Positions 1 through 10,779 of a stretch of 64,000 bases of DNA are shown here, in pieces. A program made the translations under genes and the position numbers. Origin of the DNA: Pelagerythrobacter rhizovicinus (GTDB lineage Bacteria; Pseudomonadota; Alphaproteobacteria; Sphingomonadales; Sphingomonadaceae); contig NZ_SDPV01000001.1 of NCBI RefSeq assembly GCF_004135625.1, forward strand, positions 1,424,501 through 1,488,500, read 5' to 3'. Numbering within the stretch: the stretch's first letter is position 1; the number at the start of each line of letters is the position of its first letter. The notes below the pieces were generated by a model. The model did no database searches. It saw only the letters and a list, made by a program, of their open reading frames with translations, and was not told the origin of the DNA.

Positions 1-208
1 CATATCGGCTCCATTGACGTTCGATGCTCGCAGCGAGAGCGGCAAGTTCAGTGCGCATGCGCTGCGAATAGCCTAACCGCCGGCCGAACGCATCCAACGA
101 CGTACGGCATTGATAGGATCGGGCAGATTGTTGAGACGATGAGCCTAGCCCATCGACGGGTCCGGGCCTAGGCATGACGGGCCGATTACGCTTCTCAAGG
201 AGACACCT
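1..208. other. Intergenic, no gene seen
   Basis: No convincing coding frame is visible. The only supported element is the strong ribosome binding site AAGGAGA at 197-203, which serves the aldo/keto reductase starting at 209. Whether a promoter lies here cannot be decided by eye. Confidence 0.5.
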
Positions 209-1225
209 ATGCGCATGCGAACGCTTGGCCAGAGCGGCCTCTTCGTGTCGGAACTTTGCCTCGGCACCATGACCTTTGGCGGCAGCGAAGACATGTGGGG
301 ACAGATCGGCCGACTAGATCAAAGCGAAGCGGACGCATTGGTCAAAACCGCGCTCGATAGCGGCATCAACTTCATCGATACCGCCAATATCTATGCCGGT
401 GGGCAGAGCGAGAAGATCCTGGGCAAGTCGCTCAAGAACCTCGGCGTCGCCCGCGACGACGTTGTGATCGCCACCAAGGTCATGGGGCCGATGGGCGACG
501 GTCCCAATGCCCGGGGAACTTCGCGCGGGCACATTCTCAGCCAATGCAAGGCAAGTCTCGGACGGCTCGGGCTGGATCACATCGATCTCTACCAGATTCA
601 CGGCTTCGATCCCGCTACACCGATCACAGAAACGCTGGAAGCGCTCGATACCCTCGTCCGCGATGGCCACGTTCGATACATCGGGTTGTCCAACTGGGCG
701 GCGTGGCAGGTCGTGAAGGCCACGGGCATTGCCGAGGCAAGGCGGCTCGCACCCATCCTGTCGCTCCAGGCATACTATACGATCGTGGGCCGCGATCTCG
801 AGCGGGAAATCGTACCGATGCTTCGGTCGGAGAAGATCGGTCTAATGGTCTGGAGTCCTCTCGCCGGCGGCTATCTGTCAGGCAAGTACGACGGCGACGG
901 TACTGCGGCAGACGGTCGCCGAACCACCTTCGATTTCCCGCCGGTCGATCGGGCGCGTGGCGGCCCGCTGATCGAGGCGATGCGCGTGATCGCGAAAGTC
1001 AACGGGTGCAGCGTCGCCCAGGTGGCGCTCGCCTGGCTCCTGCACCAAGACATTGTCACCAGCGTCATCGTGGGTGCCAAGCGGGTAGACCAGCTGTCCG
1101 ACAATATTGATGCAACGCAGGTCCGATTGGACGCAGACGACCTCACCAGGCTGGATGAACTCAGCCGGCTCCCGGCCGAGTACCCGGGGTGGATGCTGGA
1201 ACGGCAGGGCAGCTACCGCGCGTAA
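209..1225 (+). CDS. Aldo/keto reductase
   Basis: NAD(P)H-dependent carbonyl reductase of the aldo/keto reductase superfamily, 338 aa, the usual length for the YajO/Tas-like branch. The N-terminus MRMRTLGQSGLFVSELCLGT is the typical first strand. FIDTANIYAGGQSEKILG (about residues 51-68) carries the catalytic Asp and Tyr, ATK (about 88-90) the catalytic Lys, and the IHGFD segment (about 130-134) the active-site His. The C-terminal part includes the cofactor-binding VIVGAKRVDQLSDNI stretch. The start is fixed by AAGGAGA six bases upstream. It converges on the LacI-type gene; a link to sugar use is only suggested by that neighbour. The substrate cannot be told from sequence. Confidence 0.9.
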   Translation: MRMRTLGQSGLFVSELCLGTMTFGGSEDMWGQIGRLDQSEADALVKTALDSGINFIDTANIYAGGQSEKILGKSLKNLGVARDDVVIATKVMGPMGDGPNARGTSRGHILSQCKASLGRLGLDHIDLYQIHGFDPATPITETLEALDTLVRDGHVRYIGLSNWAAWQVVKATGIAEARRLAPILSLQAYYTIVGRDLEREIVPMLRSEKIGLMVWSPLAGGYLSGKYDGDGTAADGRRTTFDFPPVDRARGGPLIEAMRVIAKVNGCSVAQVALAWLLHQDIVTSVIVGAKRVDQLSDNIDATQVRLDADDLTRLDELSRLPAEYPGWMLERQGSYRA

Positions 1226-1322
1226 CGCTTGTTAGCGATTGGATGCGGTCGCCATGCCCCCGGTCGACAGGAGGCTGAGAGCGTAGATACGCCGTCGACC
1301 AGGTAGACTGCCGGTCAGCTCC

Positions 1323-2426
1323 CTATCGATCGCCTGCACGCGCCGGACCGGTTGAGCGGCGCACTACCAGTTCGCCTTGAATCTGTACCGGCTCAGATGA
1401 CGGAGCATGAGTGCGAGCATCGATCAGCATCTCCACGGCCCGGCTAACGGTGGCGGCGATCGGCTGTTCGACCGCGGTTAGCGGCGGATCGGTGAAGCGC
1501 ACCACCGGCGAGTTGTCGAAGCTGATCAGCGACAAGTCCTCAGGTACGGCTAGGCCCCGCTCGCGTGCGACCTGCAGCGTGGCCAGCGCCATCTGATCGT
1601 TGCTGGCAACGATTGCAGTTGGGGGAGCCGGGCAGTCAAGCAGCGAGTTGGCTGCGGCAATTCCGCTCTCAAAGCTAAAATCGCCTTTCTGACACAAACC
1701 GTCCGCCGAAAGGCCGGCGCGACCCATCGCTTCGCGCCACCCGTCGATACGCCAGCCTGCGAGACTATACTCATCCGGTCCCGCAATAAAGCCGATGCGC
1801 TTGTGGCCCAATGCGATTAGATGGTCGGTGGCAAGCGCGGCAAGGTACTCATCGCCCATCGTGATCGCTATGCCTGGGCCTTCCTCCTTCGAACCAATGC
1901 GGGCGAAAGGAATGCCGCTTTCGGCCAACAGGCCAATGATCTGCCGGTTCTCCGAATGCGGCGGCGTCACGATCACTCCATCGGGCCTCAAAGCTGCGAT
2001 TGCCGCGCCCAGCTCTCGTTCGACATGGTCGCTGTGGGTATCGACCAGCTCAAAGATCATGCGGTAACCGCGCTCGGCTGCGGTCAACATGCCACCCAAC
2101 AGCATCTGGTCGATCCAGTCACGCCCCTCGCGCGCGCGCCAGTCAGCTATCGTGCGGTCGCGGTCGTTGATGGCGAGGATCAGGTAGGAGCGCGAGCCAC
2201 TCATCCGCTGCGCCGCTATCGAGGGTACGTAACCGAGCTTCTCGATGCTTGCCTGGACCCGTTCCTTCATCGCCGGACGGACATTTGGGCCGTTATTGAT
2301 GACGCGGCTCACGGTCTGCAGCGATACACCCGCATCGGCTGCCACGTGCTTGATGGTGACCGATTGGCGGCGCCTGCCCGTTGATGCTGAACCCCGAGTA
2401 CCCGCTGCCATTGTCGCCCCCGTCAT
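1323..2426 (-). CDS. LacI-family transcriptional repressor
   Basis: 367-aa repressor. An N-terminal helix-turn-helix (about residues 24-70; VTIKHVAADAGVSLQTVSRV followed by the hinge ending GYVPS) precedes a periplasmic-binding-protein-like sensor domain, with typical segments such as PDGVIVTPPHS and IVASNDQMALATL. Residues 1-22 before the helix-turn-helix are low-complexity; a start at 2411 is equally possible. It is the last gene of the leftward receptor-halogenase operon, 18 bases after the preceding stop codon. The likely targets are the two palindromic sites at 10387-10416 in front of the operon's first gene, which would make it autoregulated. LacI-family proteins usually sense sugars; the ligand here is unknown. 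Confidence 0.92.
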   Translation of the reverse strand: MTGATMAAGTRGSASTGRRRQSVTIKHVAADAGVSLQTVSRVINNGPNVRPAMKERVQASIEKLGYVPSIAAQRMSGSRSYLILAINDRDRTIADWRAREGRDWIDQMLLGGMLTAAERGYRMIFELVDTHSDHVERELGAAIAALRPDGVIVTPPHSENRQIIGLLAESGIPFARIGSKEEGPGIAITMGDEYLAALATDHLIALGHKRIGFIAGPDEYSLAGWRIDGWREAMGRAGLSADGLCQKGDFSFESGIAAANSLLDCPAPPTAIVASNDQMALATLQVARERGLAVPEDLSLISFDNSPVVRFTDPPLTAVEQPIAATVSRAVEMLIDARTHAPSSEPVQIQGELVVRRSTGPARAGDR

Positions 2427-2444
2427 TCGCCTGTCACATATGGA

Positions 2445-3947
2445 TCAGGCAACCGTCGCCTTATCCGCCGCGCAGAACTGCGCCACATAGTCTTCGTGCT
2501 TTGGCAAAGCAGCCACTGTTCTACAGACATTCTCTCGCAAGGATGACAGAAAGCGCGACAGTTCCGCATCACTCATCTTCTTCGCTATCGGATGATGATT
2601 TTGTGGTTCGATGCCCTGGCCGAGCATGACCTGCACCCAGCTGTTCTCGGCGAATATCTCCTCGTTCTTGCGGAATACGCGACCCGTTTCCCGGAACAGT
2701 TCGATCTTCTGCCGCAGCGTATCGGGGATTTCCATCGTGGCGCACTGCCGCCAGAACGGGCTGTCCTGCCGGTCGGTGGCCTTGTAGTGCAGGATCAGAA
2801 AATCACGCACCTGGACCATATCGGTCAGTTGCTGATCGTTGAACTCGGCAACATCCCGTTCACTTACCTGGCCCGCCGGCATCATCCGTATCAGCCGTAC
2901 GACCGCGCGCTGGATGAGGTGAATGCTTGTAGACTCAAGCGGTTCGAGGAATCCGCCCGCAAGGCCGATGGCGACGCAATTTCGATGCCACTGCTTGCGC
3001 CGAACGCCGGCGGTGAAAGGTATCGCGCGCGGTTCGCTGATAGGTTTGCCTTCGAGCGTCGACATGAGCCGTTTGCGTGCAGCGTCCTGTGACAGGTAGC
3101 GGCTGCAGTAGACGATGCCGTTCCCGCCCCGGTGCTGCAGCGGAATGCGCCATTGCCAACCCGCATCGTGCGCGATGGCGCGGGTATAGGGCACGGGCGG
3201 CCCGGAAAGCTCTGTTTGCACCGCGATTGCGCTATCGCACGGCAGGTAATGGGACCAATCGTCATAACCGACGTGCAGTGCCCCTTCGATGAGCAGCGCA
3301 CGAAAGCCCGTACAGTCGATGAACAGATCGCCTTTGAGCCTCTGGCCATCTTCCAGCCTCAGTGCGGTGAGGTTGCCGCTGTCGGCATCGAGCTGGACCT
3401 CCGCGATCTTGCCTTCCACGCGCTTGGCGCCAGCTTTCTCGGCAACACGGCGGAGAAAGGCAGCATAGGCCGTTGCGTTCAGGTGGTAGGCGTAGTTCAG
3501 CCCGTTCTTGGGCAAATGTGCGAACTTGCGCGCATAAGCTGCGACAAGTTCCAGACAGTAGTCGCTGTAACTCTCCGCACAGCCACGCTCGCCGCCCTCA
3601 GCCCAGAAATGCTGGAATCCTGCGGACCAGTGATCGCGCCCGGTGGTCCCGAAGGCATGGAAATATTTGTCGCCGTCACGCCTCCAGTTCTCGAATTCGA
3701 TGCCCAGTTTGAAGGTCGCCTGCGTCTCACGCATGAACTCTGCTTCGTTCAGACCGATCAGGCGATTGAACTGGATCAACGGCGGGATCGTCGCCTCCCC
3801 CACCCCGACGGTCCCAATGGCGTCGCTTTCGACCAATATCAGTTCGATCGCTTCGCCCATCGTATGCGCCAGTGCTGCGGCGGCCATCCAGCCTGCAGTG
3901 CCGCCACCGGCAACGACGATCCGCATAGGCGTGAAGCCGTTTTTCAT
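2445..3947 (-). CDS. Flavin-dependent tryptophan-halogenase family protein (copy 1)
   Basis: 500-aa FAD protein of the tryptophan halogenase family (PrnA/RebH superfamily). The Rossmann motif GGGTAGW lies at residues 14-20 and GVGEATIP follows near 48-55. K80 in TFKLGIEF is the position of the lysine that carries the chloramine in PrnA. The family motif WxWxIP is intact (WQWRIP, 264-269), and FLEPLESTS (333-341) matches the region of the catalytic Glu. The stop of the upstream cupin-like gene overlaps its start by 4 bases. Members in TonB-receptor/SapC/cupin loci are not shown to halogenate free tryptophan, so the substrate is open; a modified protein, peptide or glycan ligand is possible. 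Confidence 0.88.
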   Translation of the reverse strand: MKNGFTPMRIVVAGGGTAGWMAAAALAHTMGEAIELILVESDAIGTVGVGEATIPPLIQFNRLIGLNEAEFMRETQATFKLGIEFENWRRDGDKYFHAFGTTGRDHWSAGFQHFWAEGGERGCAESYSDYCLELVAAYARKFAHLPKNGLNYAYHLNATAYAAFLRRVAEKAGAKRVEGKIAEVQLDADSGNLTALRLEDGQRLKGDLFIDCTGFRALLIEGALHVGYDDWSHYLPCDSAIAVQTELSGPPVPYTRAIAHDAGWQWRIPLQHRGGNGIVYCSRYLSQDAARKRLMSTLEGKPISEPRAIPFTAGVRRKQWHRNCVAIGLAGGFLEPLESTSIHLIQRAVVRLIRMMPAGQVSERDVAEFNDQQLTDMVQVRDFLILHYKATDRQDSPFWRQCATMEIPDTLRQKIELFRETGRVFRKNEEIFAENSWVQVMLGQGIEPQNHHPIAKKMSDAELSRFLSSLRENVCRTVAALPKHEDYVAQFCAADKATVA

Positions 3948-4967
3948 TTGCTCAGTGTCCTCAGCAGGTAGGTTTTTATCCTGCCCGCAGTCTCGGCAGT
4001 CAGCGGAGCAAGGATGCCGCGGGCCTCCTGGGGAATGTGGTCGGTCACCTCCGGCGGATTCTCGAAGACGTAATAGTCGAACAGCTTGCGCCAGAATGCG
4101 CGTTCAGATTGCGGCAGATCGCGCAGCGCGAGGATGGCGTGATTGAGCGCGTCCTGAGGCTGGCCGAGGAAGGCAGGCGTGTCGCGCCACCAGTAGTTTA
4201 CCAGCACGTTGAAAGGGTCGAGTCCCTCGACGTGGTGCCACCACATCGAGGGAAGGTAGATCGCATCCCCCGGCTCCAGTTCCGCCACTTGCGCGTGCTT
4301 CAATGCCTCGGCGAAACGCGGGAAGGCGTCGAAGTCGGGCGCATGGAAGTCGACCAGGCTCACTGCACGACCGGCCGGCGTGTTCTCGATCGGGCCGATG
4401 TAGAGATTGGCGAACTGTTCGGGCGGGAAGATCGTGAAGCGTCGTCGGCCAACGACACAGCAAGCCAGATTGCGAGGGAAGTCGTTGTGAGCCGCCACGC
4501 AGGTGTCGGTGCCGATCCAGATGCTCTCGAGTGGTCGACGGTCGGCGACCGGGGAGACATTTTCTTCGGCCAACCCGTCGAAGAACAGCCTCATGTCGAT
4601 CGAGGAGAGATAGATCGCGGGGGCGTCCGTGCGCGCTTCGTTGTCATCGAAACCGCGAAAGATGTCGGCGAGTTTCCCGCGCGCGGTGCGGAAGTTCATC
4701 CCGAAGTCGTCGTTGTAGAACAGTCGCCCGCCGCGGCCCGGCTCGCCGATGGTCACCGTGAACGGGACCGAGCGGGCACGATCCAACAGGTAACGGCGTG
4801 CGGCACGTGGGGACTTGCGCCCCGCCTCGACCAGTGGCCAATCCGCCACAAGACCACGCACCACAAACGGAGAAGCGGCCTCGTCGAGCATCGAGGAAAG
4901 CGCGGCACTATCACTCGCCTCGCGCTCCGGGACCCGCTCCACGCCCGTGAAAATCGGAGGGTCGGCC

Positions 4968-4990
<23 letters not shown>
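3944..4990 (-). CDS. Cupin-like (JmjC-type) domain protein
   Basis: 348-aa protein resembling cupin_8/JmjC-like Fe(II)/2-oxoglutarate hydroxylases. SIWIGTDTCVAAHNDFPRNL (about 176-195) holds a candidate metal-binding His/Asp pair (AHNDF), RRFTIFPPEQ follows, and the C-terminal half has EPGDAIYLPSMWWHHVEGLD with the distal His. It sits between SapC and halogenase copy 1, overlapping SapC by 23 bases and the halogenase by 4, so the set is translated as a unit. Such proteins recur beside SapC and halogenase genes in sphingomonad and caulobacter TonB-receptor loci. Hydroxylation of a protein or peptide is plausible from the family but not shown. Confidence 0.85.
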
Positions 4991-7255
<2,265 letters not shown>

Positions 7256-7269
7256 TCACCGGAGACAAA

Positions 7270-7299
7270 GAGTCGCACTGCGCTGAGGCAGTGCGACTC
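7270..7299 (-). terminator. Perfect 12-bp hairpin between TonB receptor and halogenase
   Basis: GAGTCGCACTGC (7270-7281) and its exact reverse complement (7288-7299) enclose a 6-base loop. On the transcribed (minus) strand the stem is followed by TTTGTC. It lies 35 bases downstream of the receptor stop and 38 bases upstream of the halogenase start. It could be a partial terminator or an mRNA-stabilising processing hairpin that lets the receptor be expressed above the downstream genes. A second, weaker hairpin (GGGGC/GCCCC, 7313-7328) lies between it and the receptor stop. Confidence 0.7.
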
Positions 7300-7334
7300 T
7301 CTTGCAAGTAGAGGGGCGGGAATGCCCCCACCAC

Positions 7335-10300
7335 TCACCAGGTAAAGCGTACGCCGGCCGCGTACCGGGCGTAGCCCGGGGCCGCGAAATACACCGCCTG
7401 ATCGGCCCGACGATGGCCGCGGCGGCCTTCGCTCAGGAGGTTGATGGCCTCGCCGAAGATCGTGAGCCCGTTCGAAAACTCGTAGCTCGCGCTCGCATCG
7501 ACCTGACCGTAGGCCTCAATGTAGAACGGGTCGAGCCCGTAACCGGTCAAAAACTCGTCTCGCCAGTTGTAGGCGACACGGGCCTGCAGACCGCCCCGGT
7601 CGTAGAACAGAACGGCATTGGCGCTGTCGGAAACACCGGTTACGGCAAACTGTTCTTCTGTGTAACGTAAGGTGTTGTCGTAATGAGTGTCGCTATTCAC
7701 GATCGTGTAGTTAAGAATAGCCCCGAACCCGGTGTTCCAGAAGTCGTGCTGGATAGCGAACTCGAAGCCATCGAGCGTCGCCGTCCGGTCGGTATTGATT
7801 GGCCGAGTGATCGTGAAAACCAGTGAGGGATCTCCGGGCTGTCCAATAATGCCCCGGGGCTCGCCGGCGCCGTTCCGGGTGACGAGGTCCGGATTGTTGG
7901 TCGCCACGTAACTGAGAATCTCCGCGAAGCTCGCGTCATCGCCTAGCGCAGCCCGCGCTGCCTGCACAGCAGCGCCTTGACCCGGATTGGGCAAGTCGAA
8001 TGCAGGCTCCTGCGTCGTCAGGTCGGTGATGAAGTTACTGACCTTCTTACGGAAATACCCAACTGAAATATAGCTTGCCGGACCGTAATACCATTCGGCC
8101 GATACATCGAAGTTCTTCGACTTGTACGGGATGAGGCCGGGATCGCCACTGCTGCCGGTACTGCCGCCGTTGGGGCGAGCAGGAGAATTGACGGTCAAAC
8201 CGCCGCCTAGCTTGTCATAGCCCGCGCGGGTGATCGTGTGACTATATGACGCGCGCAGAACGACATTCTCGATCGGCGTGATGTCGAAGTCAACTGCCGG
8301 GAGCCAGTTGTCGTAGCTGCCTTTCAGCGACGAGGCTACCGTATCCTCAGCATTCTGGATTGCGATTTCGTTGTCGGAGATCAGTACGGTCCCGACCGGG
8401 ACCGGAACTCGCGCTGGGGCCGAAATATCGGTCGTTTCGTACCGCAAGCCAAGGCGCAGGTGAGCCTCGTCCGCAAGGATGTCGAACGCGTGAAGCGACT
8501 GCACGAACGGCGCGATGGTCTTTTCGCGGAGGCGGCGGTCAACGGTATATTCGGCCAGGCAGCCTTCGCCCGTGGGCGTGCCGGACCATGGCGCAGAACA
8601 GATTCCAATTTCTGATTCAAGGAACTGGATCAAGTCTTCCGTGGCGATCCGGAAATAGGTCGGGATGATGCTCGGGTCCTGCGAACCATCCATCCCGGCA
8701 AGATCGGGGCGGAGATCCCTTGGCGTGAAGAAATCATCCGGTGTCTCTTCCGCGCTCAACGTGCCGCCCCAGCTGTCGCTCTGGAGGAAGCCGTACGCGG
8801 TACGGACCTTATTATCGGTATAGGTCGCGCCGAAATCCAGGCTGTCGATGAAGCTGGCGTCGAAGTCGTAGGCGCCCCGCAGCGACACCTCCATGATCCG
8901 GTCCTTCATGTAAGCGTTGCGGAAGGCGTTGCCTGACGGACGGATATTCGACGGATCGATTTCGGAGCCCGGATACATATCAACCGATAGGACGGGCATC
9001 TCCGTGGTGAAATCGACGCGCTGACTCTCGACGCCGAAGATCGACGTCCCCACGGCGATGTTGCTGCCGTAGGGAGAGGTCGGCTTGGATTCGGCGGTTG
9101 AATAGTGTGCATCCAGCACCCAGCGCATGCCGCTGGGGTGGTTCCATTCGAAGTTGGCACCGATCGAGTGATTGATGCTGCGATTGGCCGCGACCGCGCC
9201 GGTGATGGGAAGGTCCTTTCCTGGCTCGAAGGTCTCGGCGTAGAAGTTTGGACCGGCGACCGGGCCGTCGGTCCAACTGCTGCTCGTCTGTTCGTGATTG
9301 AACCACACGCCGATGCTGTTGGTGCGGGCATCGAGCGTGTTTTGCGAGAAGGTGTAGTCAAATGTCGCGCCGAACTCATCCGACGGCTGGAATTGCAACA
9401 CGGCCTGGCCGTTGATCCGTTCGCGATCGATATCGGTGAAGTCGTAGGCCGCGTTCTGCGGGACCTGATAGATATCGTCGCCTTCCGGACGGTTCTCGAT
9501 GTTGGCGTACCGGGGGTCGCCCGGCATCGCCAGCGAGCCCCAGTTGCCCTCCGTCGCAAGATACCCTTCGCGCCACTCGCCAACCGTGAACTGCGCGAGG
9601 CTGGCCTTGCGCCGCTGGTACGAACCACTCACCAGAATGCCGATGGTATCGTCGGCAAATGTCTTGCTGATGATGCCCGAAACCTCGGGCGTGATCTCGG
9701 TGTCCTCGAACGTGTGATCGATTACACCCTTGATTCCGATGCTGCCCTGAAAACCCGGTCGATCGAGCGGACGCGGCGTCTTGATGTTGATGACCGACCC
9801 GATGCCGCCGGTCGGCAGCGAAGCGCGGCCCGACTTGTAGACTTCGACGCCGGCGATACCCTCGGAGGCAAGGTTGGCAAAATCGAAGGAGCGCGAAGCG
9901 GGAGCCGAACAGCAGTCGCCCAAGCTCGAAGCAGGCATCTGGCGGCCGTTGAGAAGCACGAGGTTGAAATCCGGCCCGAAACCGCGGACCGTCACTTTCG
10001 ATCCTTCGCCACTCTGGCGGTCGATCGATACGCCGGTGATCCGCTGGAGCGATTCGGCCAGGTTGGTATCGGGAAATTTGCCGATATCTTCCGCGCTGAT
10101 GGCATCTACCACGCCGACCGCGTCACGCTTGATGTTCATCGCGTTCTGAAGACTTGCGCGAATTCCCGATACGACGATGACATTCTCGTCAGCCGGAGTG
10201 GGGTCGCTGGCTGCCTCCTGCGCGGACTCGTCGGTGCGCGAATCTTGCGCCTGTGCGACCGGAGCCAACGCGCTCAGAGCAACGATCGATGTTCCTGCCA

Positions 10301-10337
10301 TCGCCTTGGCGAGAAACGGATTGCCCTTGAATTTCAT
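7335..10337 (-). CDS. TonB-dependent outer-membrane receptor (Caulobacter/sphingomonad large type)
   Basis: 1000-aa outer-membrane transporter. The signal peptide is at residues 1-30 (SIVALSALAPVAQAQ cleavage region). A TonB-box-like NVIVVSGIR (about 52-60) is followed by a plug domain with DAISAEDIGKFPDTNLAESL and VRGFGPDFNLVLLNGRQMP. The beta-barrel ends in aromatic VRFTW, the usual outer-membrane insertion signal. The plug is of the kind found in oligosaccharide and plant-polymer receptors of Caulobacter and sphingomonads. It is the first gene of the leftward operon, preceded by GGGAGGAG and by two LacI-type operators. The substrate is unknown; the LacI partner favours a carbohydrate or glycoconjugate. 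Confidence 0.93.
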   Translation of the reverse strand: MKFKGNPFLAKAMAGTSIVALSALAPVAQAQDSRTDESAQEAASDPTPADENVIVVSGIRASLQNAMNIKRDAVGVVDAISAEDIGKFPDTNLAESLQRITGVSIDRQSGEGSKVTVRGFGPDFNLVLLNGRQMPASSLGDCCSAPASRSFDFANLASEGIAGVEVYKSGRASLPTGGIGSVINIKTPRPLDRPGFQGSIGIKGVIDHTFEDTEITPEVSGIISKTFADDTIGILVSGSYQRRKASLAQFTVGEWREGYLATEGNWGSLAMPGDPRYANIENRPEGDDIYQVPQNAAYDFTDIDRERINGQAVLQFQPSDEFGATFDYTFSQNTLDARTNSIGVWFNHEQTSSSWTDGPVAGPNFYAETFEPGKDLPITGAVAANRSINHSIGANFEWNHPSGMRWVLDAHYSTAESKPTSPYGSNIAVGTSIFGVESQRVDFTTEMPVLSVDMYPGSEIDPSNIRPSGNAFRNAYMKDRIMEVSLRGAYDFDASFIDSLDFGATYTDNKVRTAYGFLQSDSWGGTLSAEETPDDFFTPRDLRPDLAGMDGSQDPSIIPTYFRIATEDLIQFLESEIGICSAPWSGTPTGEGCLAEYTVDRRLREKTIAPFVQSLHAFDILADEAHLRLGLRYETTDISAPARVPVPVGTVLISDNEIAIQNAEDTVASSLKGSYDNWLPAVDFDITPIENVVLRASYSHTITRAGYDKLGGGLTVNSPARPNGGSTGSSGDPGLIPYKSKNFDVSAEWYYGPASYISVGYFRKKVSNFITDLTTQEPAFDLPNPGQGAAVQAARAALGDDASFAEILSYVATNNPDLVTRNGAGEPRGIIGQPGDPSLVFTITRPINTDRTATLDGFEFAIQHDFWNTGFGAILNYTIVNSDTHYDNTLRYTEEQFAVTGVSDSANAVLFYDRGGLQARVAYNWRDEFLTGYGLDPFYIEAYGQVDASASYEFSNGLTIFGEAINLLSEGRRGHRRADQAVYFAAPGYARYAAGVRFTW

Positions 10338-10386
10338 CTGATTCTCCTCCCGGATTCATGCGTCTTAGCGGCACGAAGTTTCTTAT

Positions 10387-10398
10387 GTGAACGTTCAC
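10387..10398. promoter_or_regulatory. LacI-type operator O1 (perfect 12-bp palindrome)
   Basis: GTGAACGTTCAC is a perfect palindrome with the central CG typical of LacI/GalR-family operators. It is about 50 bases upstream of the receptor start, within its expected promoter region. The likely binder is the LacI-family protein at 1323-2426. Confidence 0.75.
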
Positions 10399-10404
10399 CT
10401 AATT

Positions 10405-10416
10405 GATAACGTTCAC
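10405..10416. promoter_or_regulatory. LacI-type operator O2 (near-palindrome)
   Basis: GATAACGTTCAC shares the AACGTTCAC half and centre of O1. The two centres are 18 bp apart, roughly two helical turns, which would put two dimers on nearly the same face of the DNA. On the minus strand a -35-like TTGACG occupies 10419-10424, so both operators would overlap the promoter and block it when occupied. Confidence 0.65.
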
Positions 10417-10424
10417 TTCGTCAA

Positions 10425-10630
10425 CACGGCCGCGATGGCGAGAGTGCGGAAAACATGAGGAAGCGGCCAACCAGCGGGTGCTGCGCGCAGATCTTCGCGA
10501 TACTTGGCTCGCGATAGAGCTCTGGCCCCTACTACGGTGCCAAGCTGATCGGCGCCTAGTTGGCTGCCACCGGGGTCGCCGTTCTGGGTTCCAAGCGCAG
10601 AAACTCGTCCCGGCGCGCGCCATCACCTAA
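10425..10630. other. Intergenic, nothing recognised
   Basis: Part of the 442-base gap between the TonB receptor and the diguanylate cyclase. Apart from the operators on its left and the tRNA remnant on its right, I see no coding frame, RNA or repeat here. The small frames are short and of biased composition. Confidence 0.5.
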
Positions 10631-10711
10631 GGAACGGCGGAAAACCGCCAGAAATTCGAGGTTTGGAAGCGATAGGCTAATGGTAGCGGAGGAGGAATTC
10701 GAAGCCGGACA
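10631..10711 (-). repeat. Degenerate tRNA-Met 3' end plus flank; candidate island end (att-like direct repeat)
   Basis: About 80 bases match, imperfectly but in the same orientation, the 3' end of tRNA-Met and the DNA beyond it at 34330-34410. Shared blocks are CGGAAAACCGCC, TGGAAGCGAT, AATGGTAGCGGAGGAGG and TTCGAA/CTCGAA followed by GACAC. The third block covers the tRNA's CCA end and 3' acceptor strand; similarity fades beyond the T arm. No functional tRNA can be folded here. The arrangement, an intact tRNA whose 3' end points into the segment and a 3'-end fragment at the far side, is what tRNA-targeting integrases leave behind. A decayed duplicate tRNA is the alternative. Confidence 0.6.
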
Positions 10712-10779
10712 CACGGTTTGGATAATCGGATCTCTGTTCCGCGCTAGAGTTAACTAGACGTTCGCCTTCCCAAGGTAAG

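Noticed and set aside
9105-10406. 433-aa plus-strand open frame
   Set aside because: Entirely antisense to the TonB receptor; GC-rich codons create long mirror frames. The composition is not protein-like and there is no family match.
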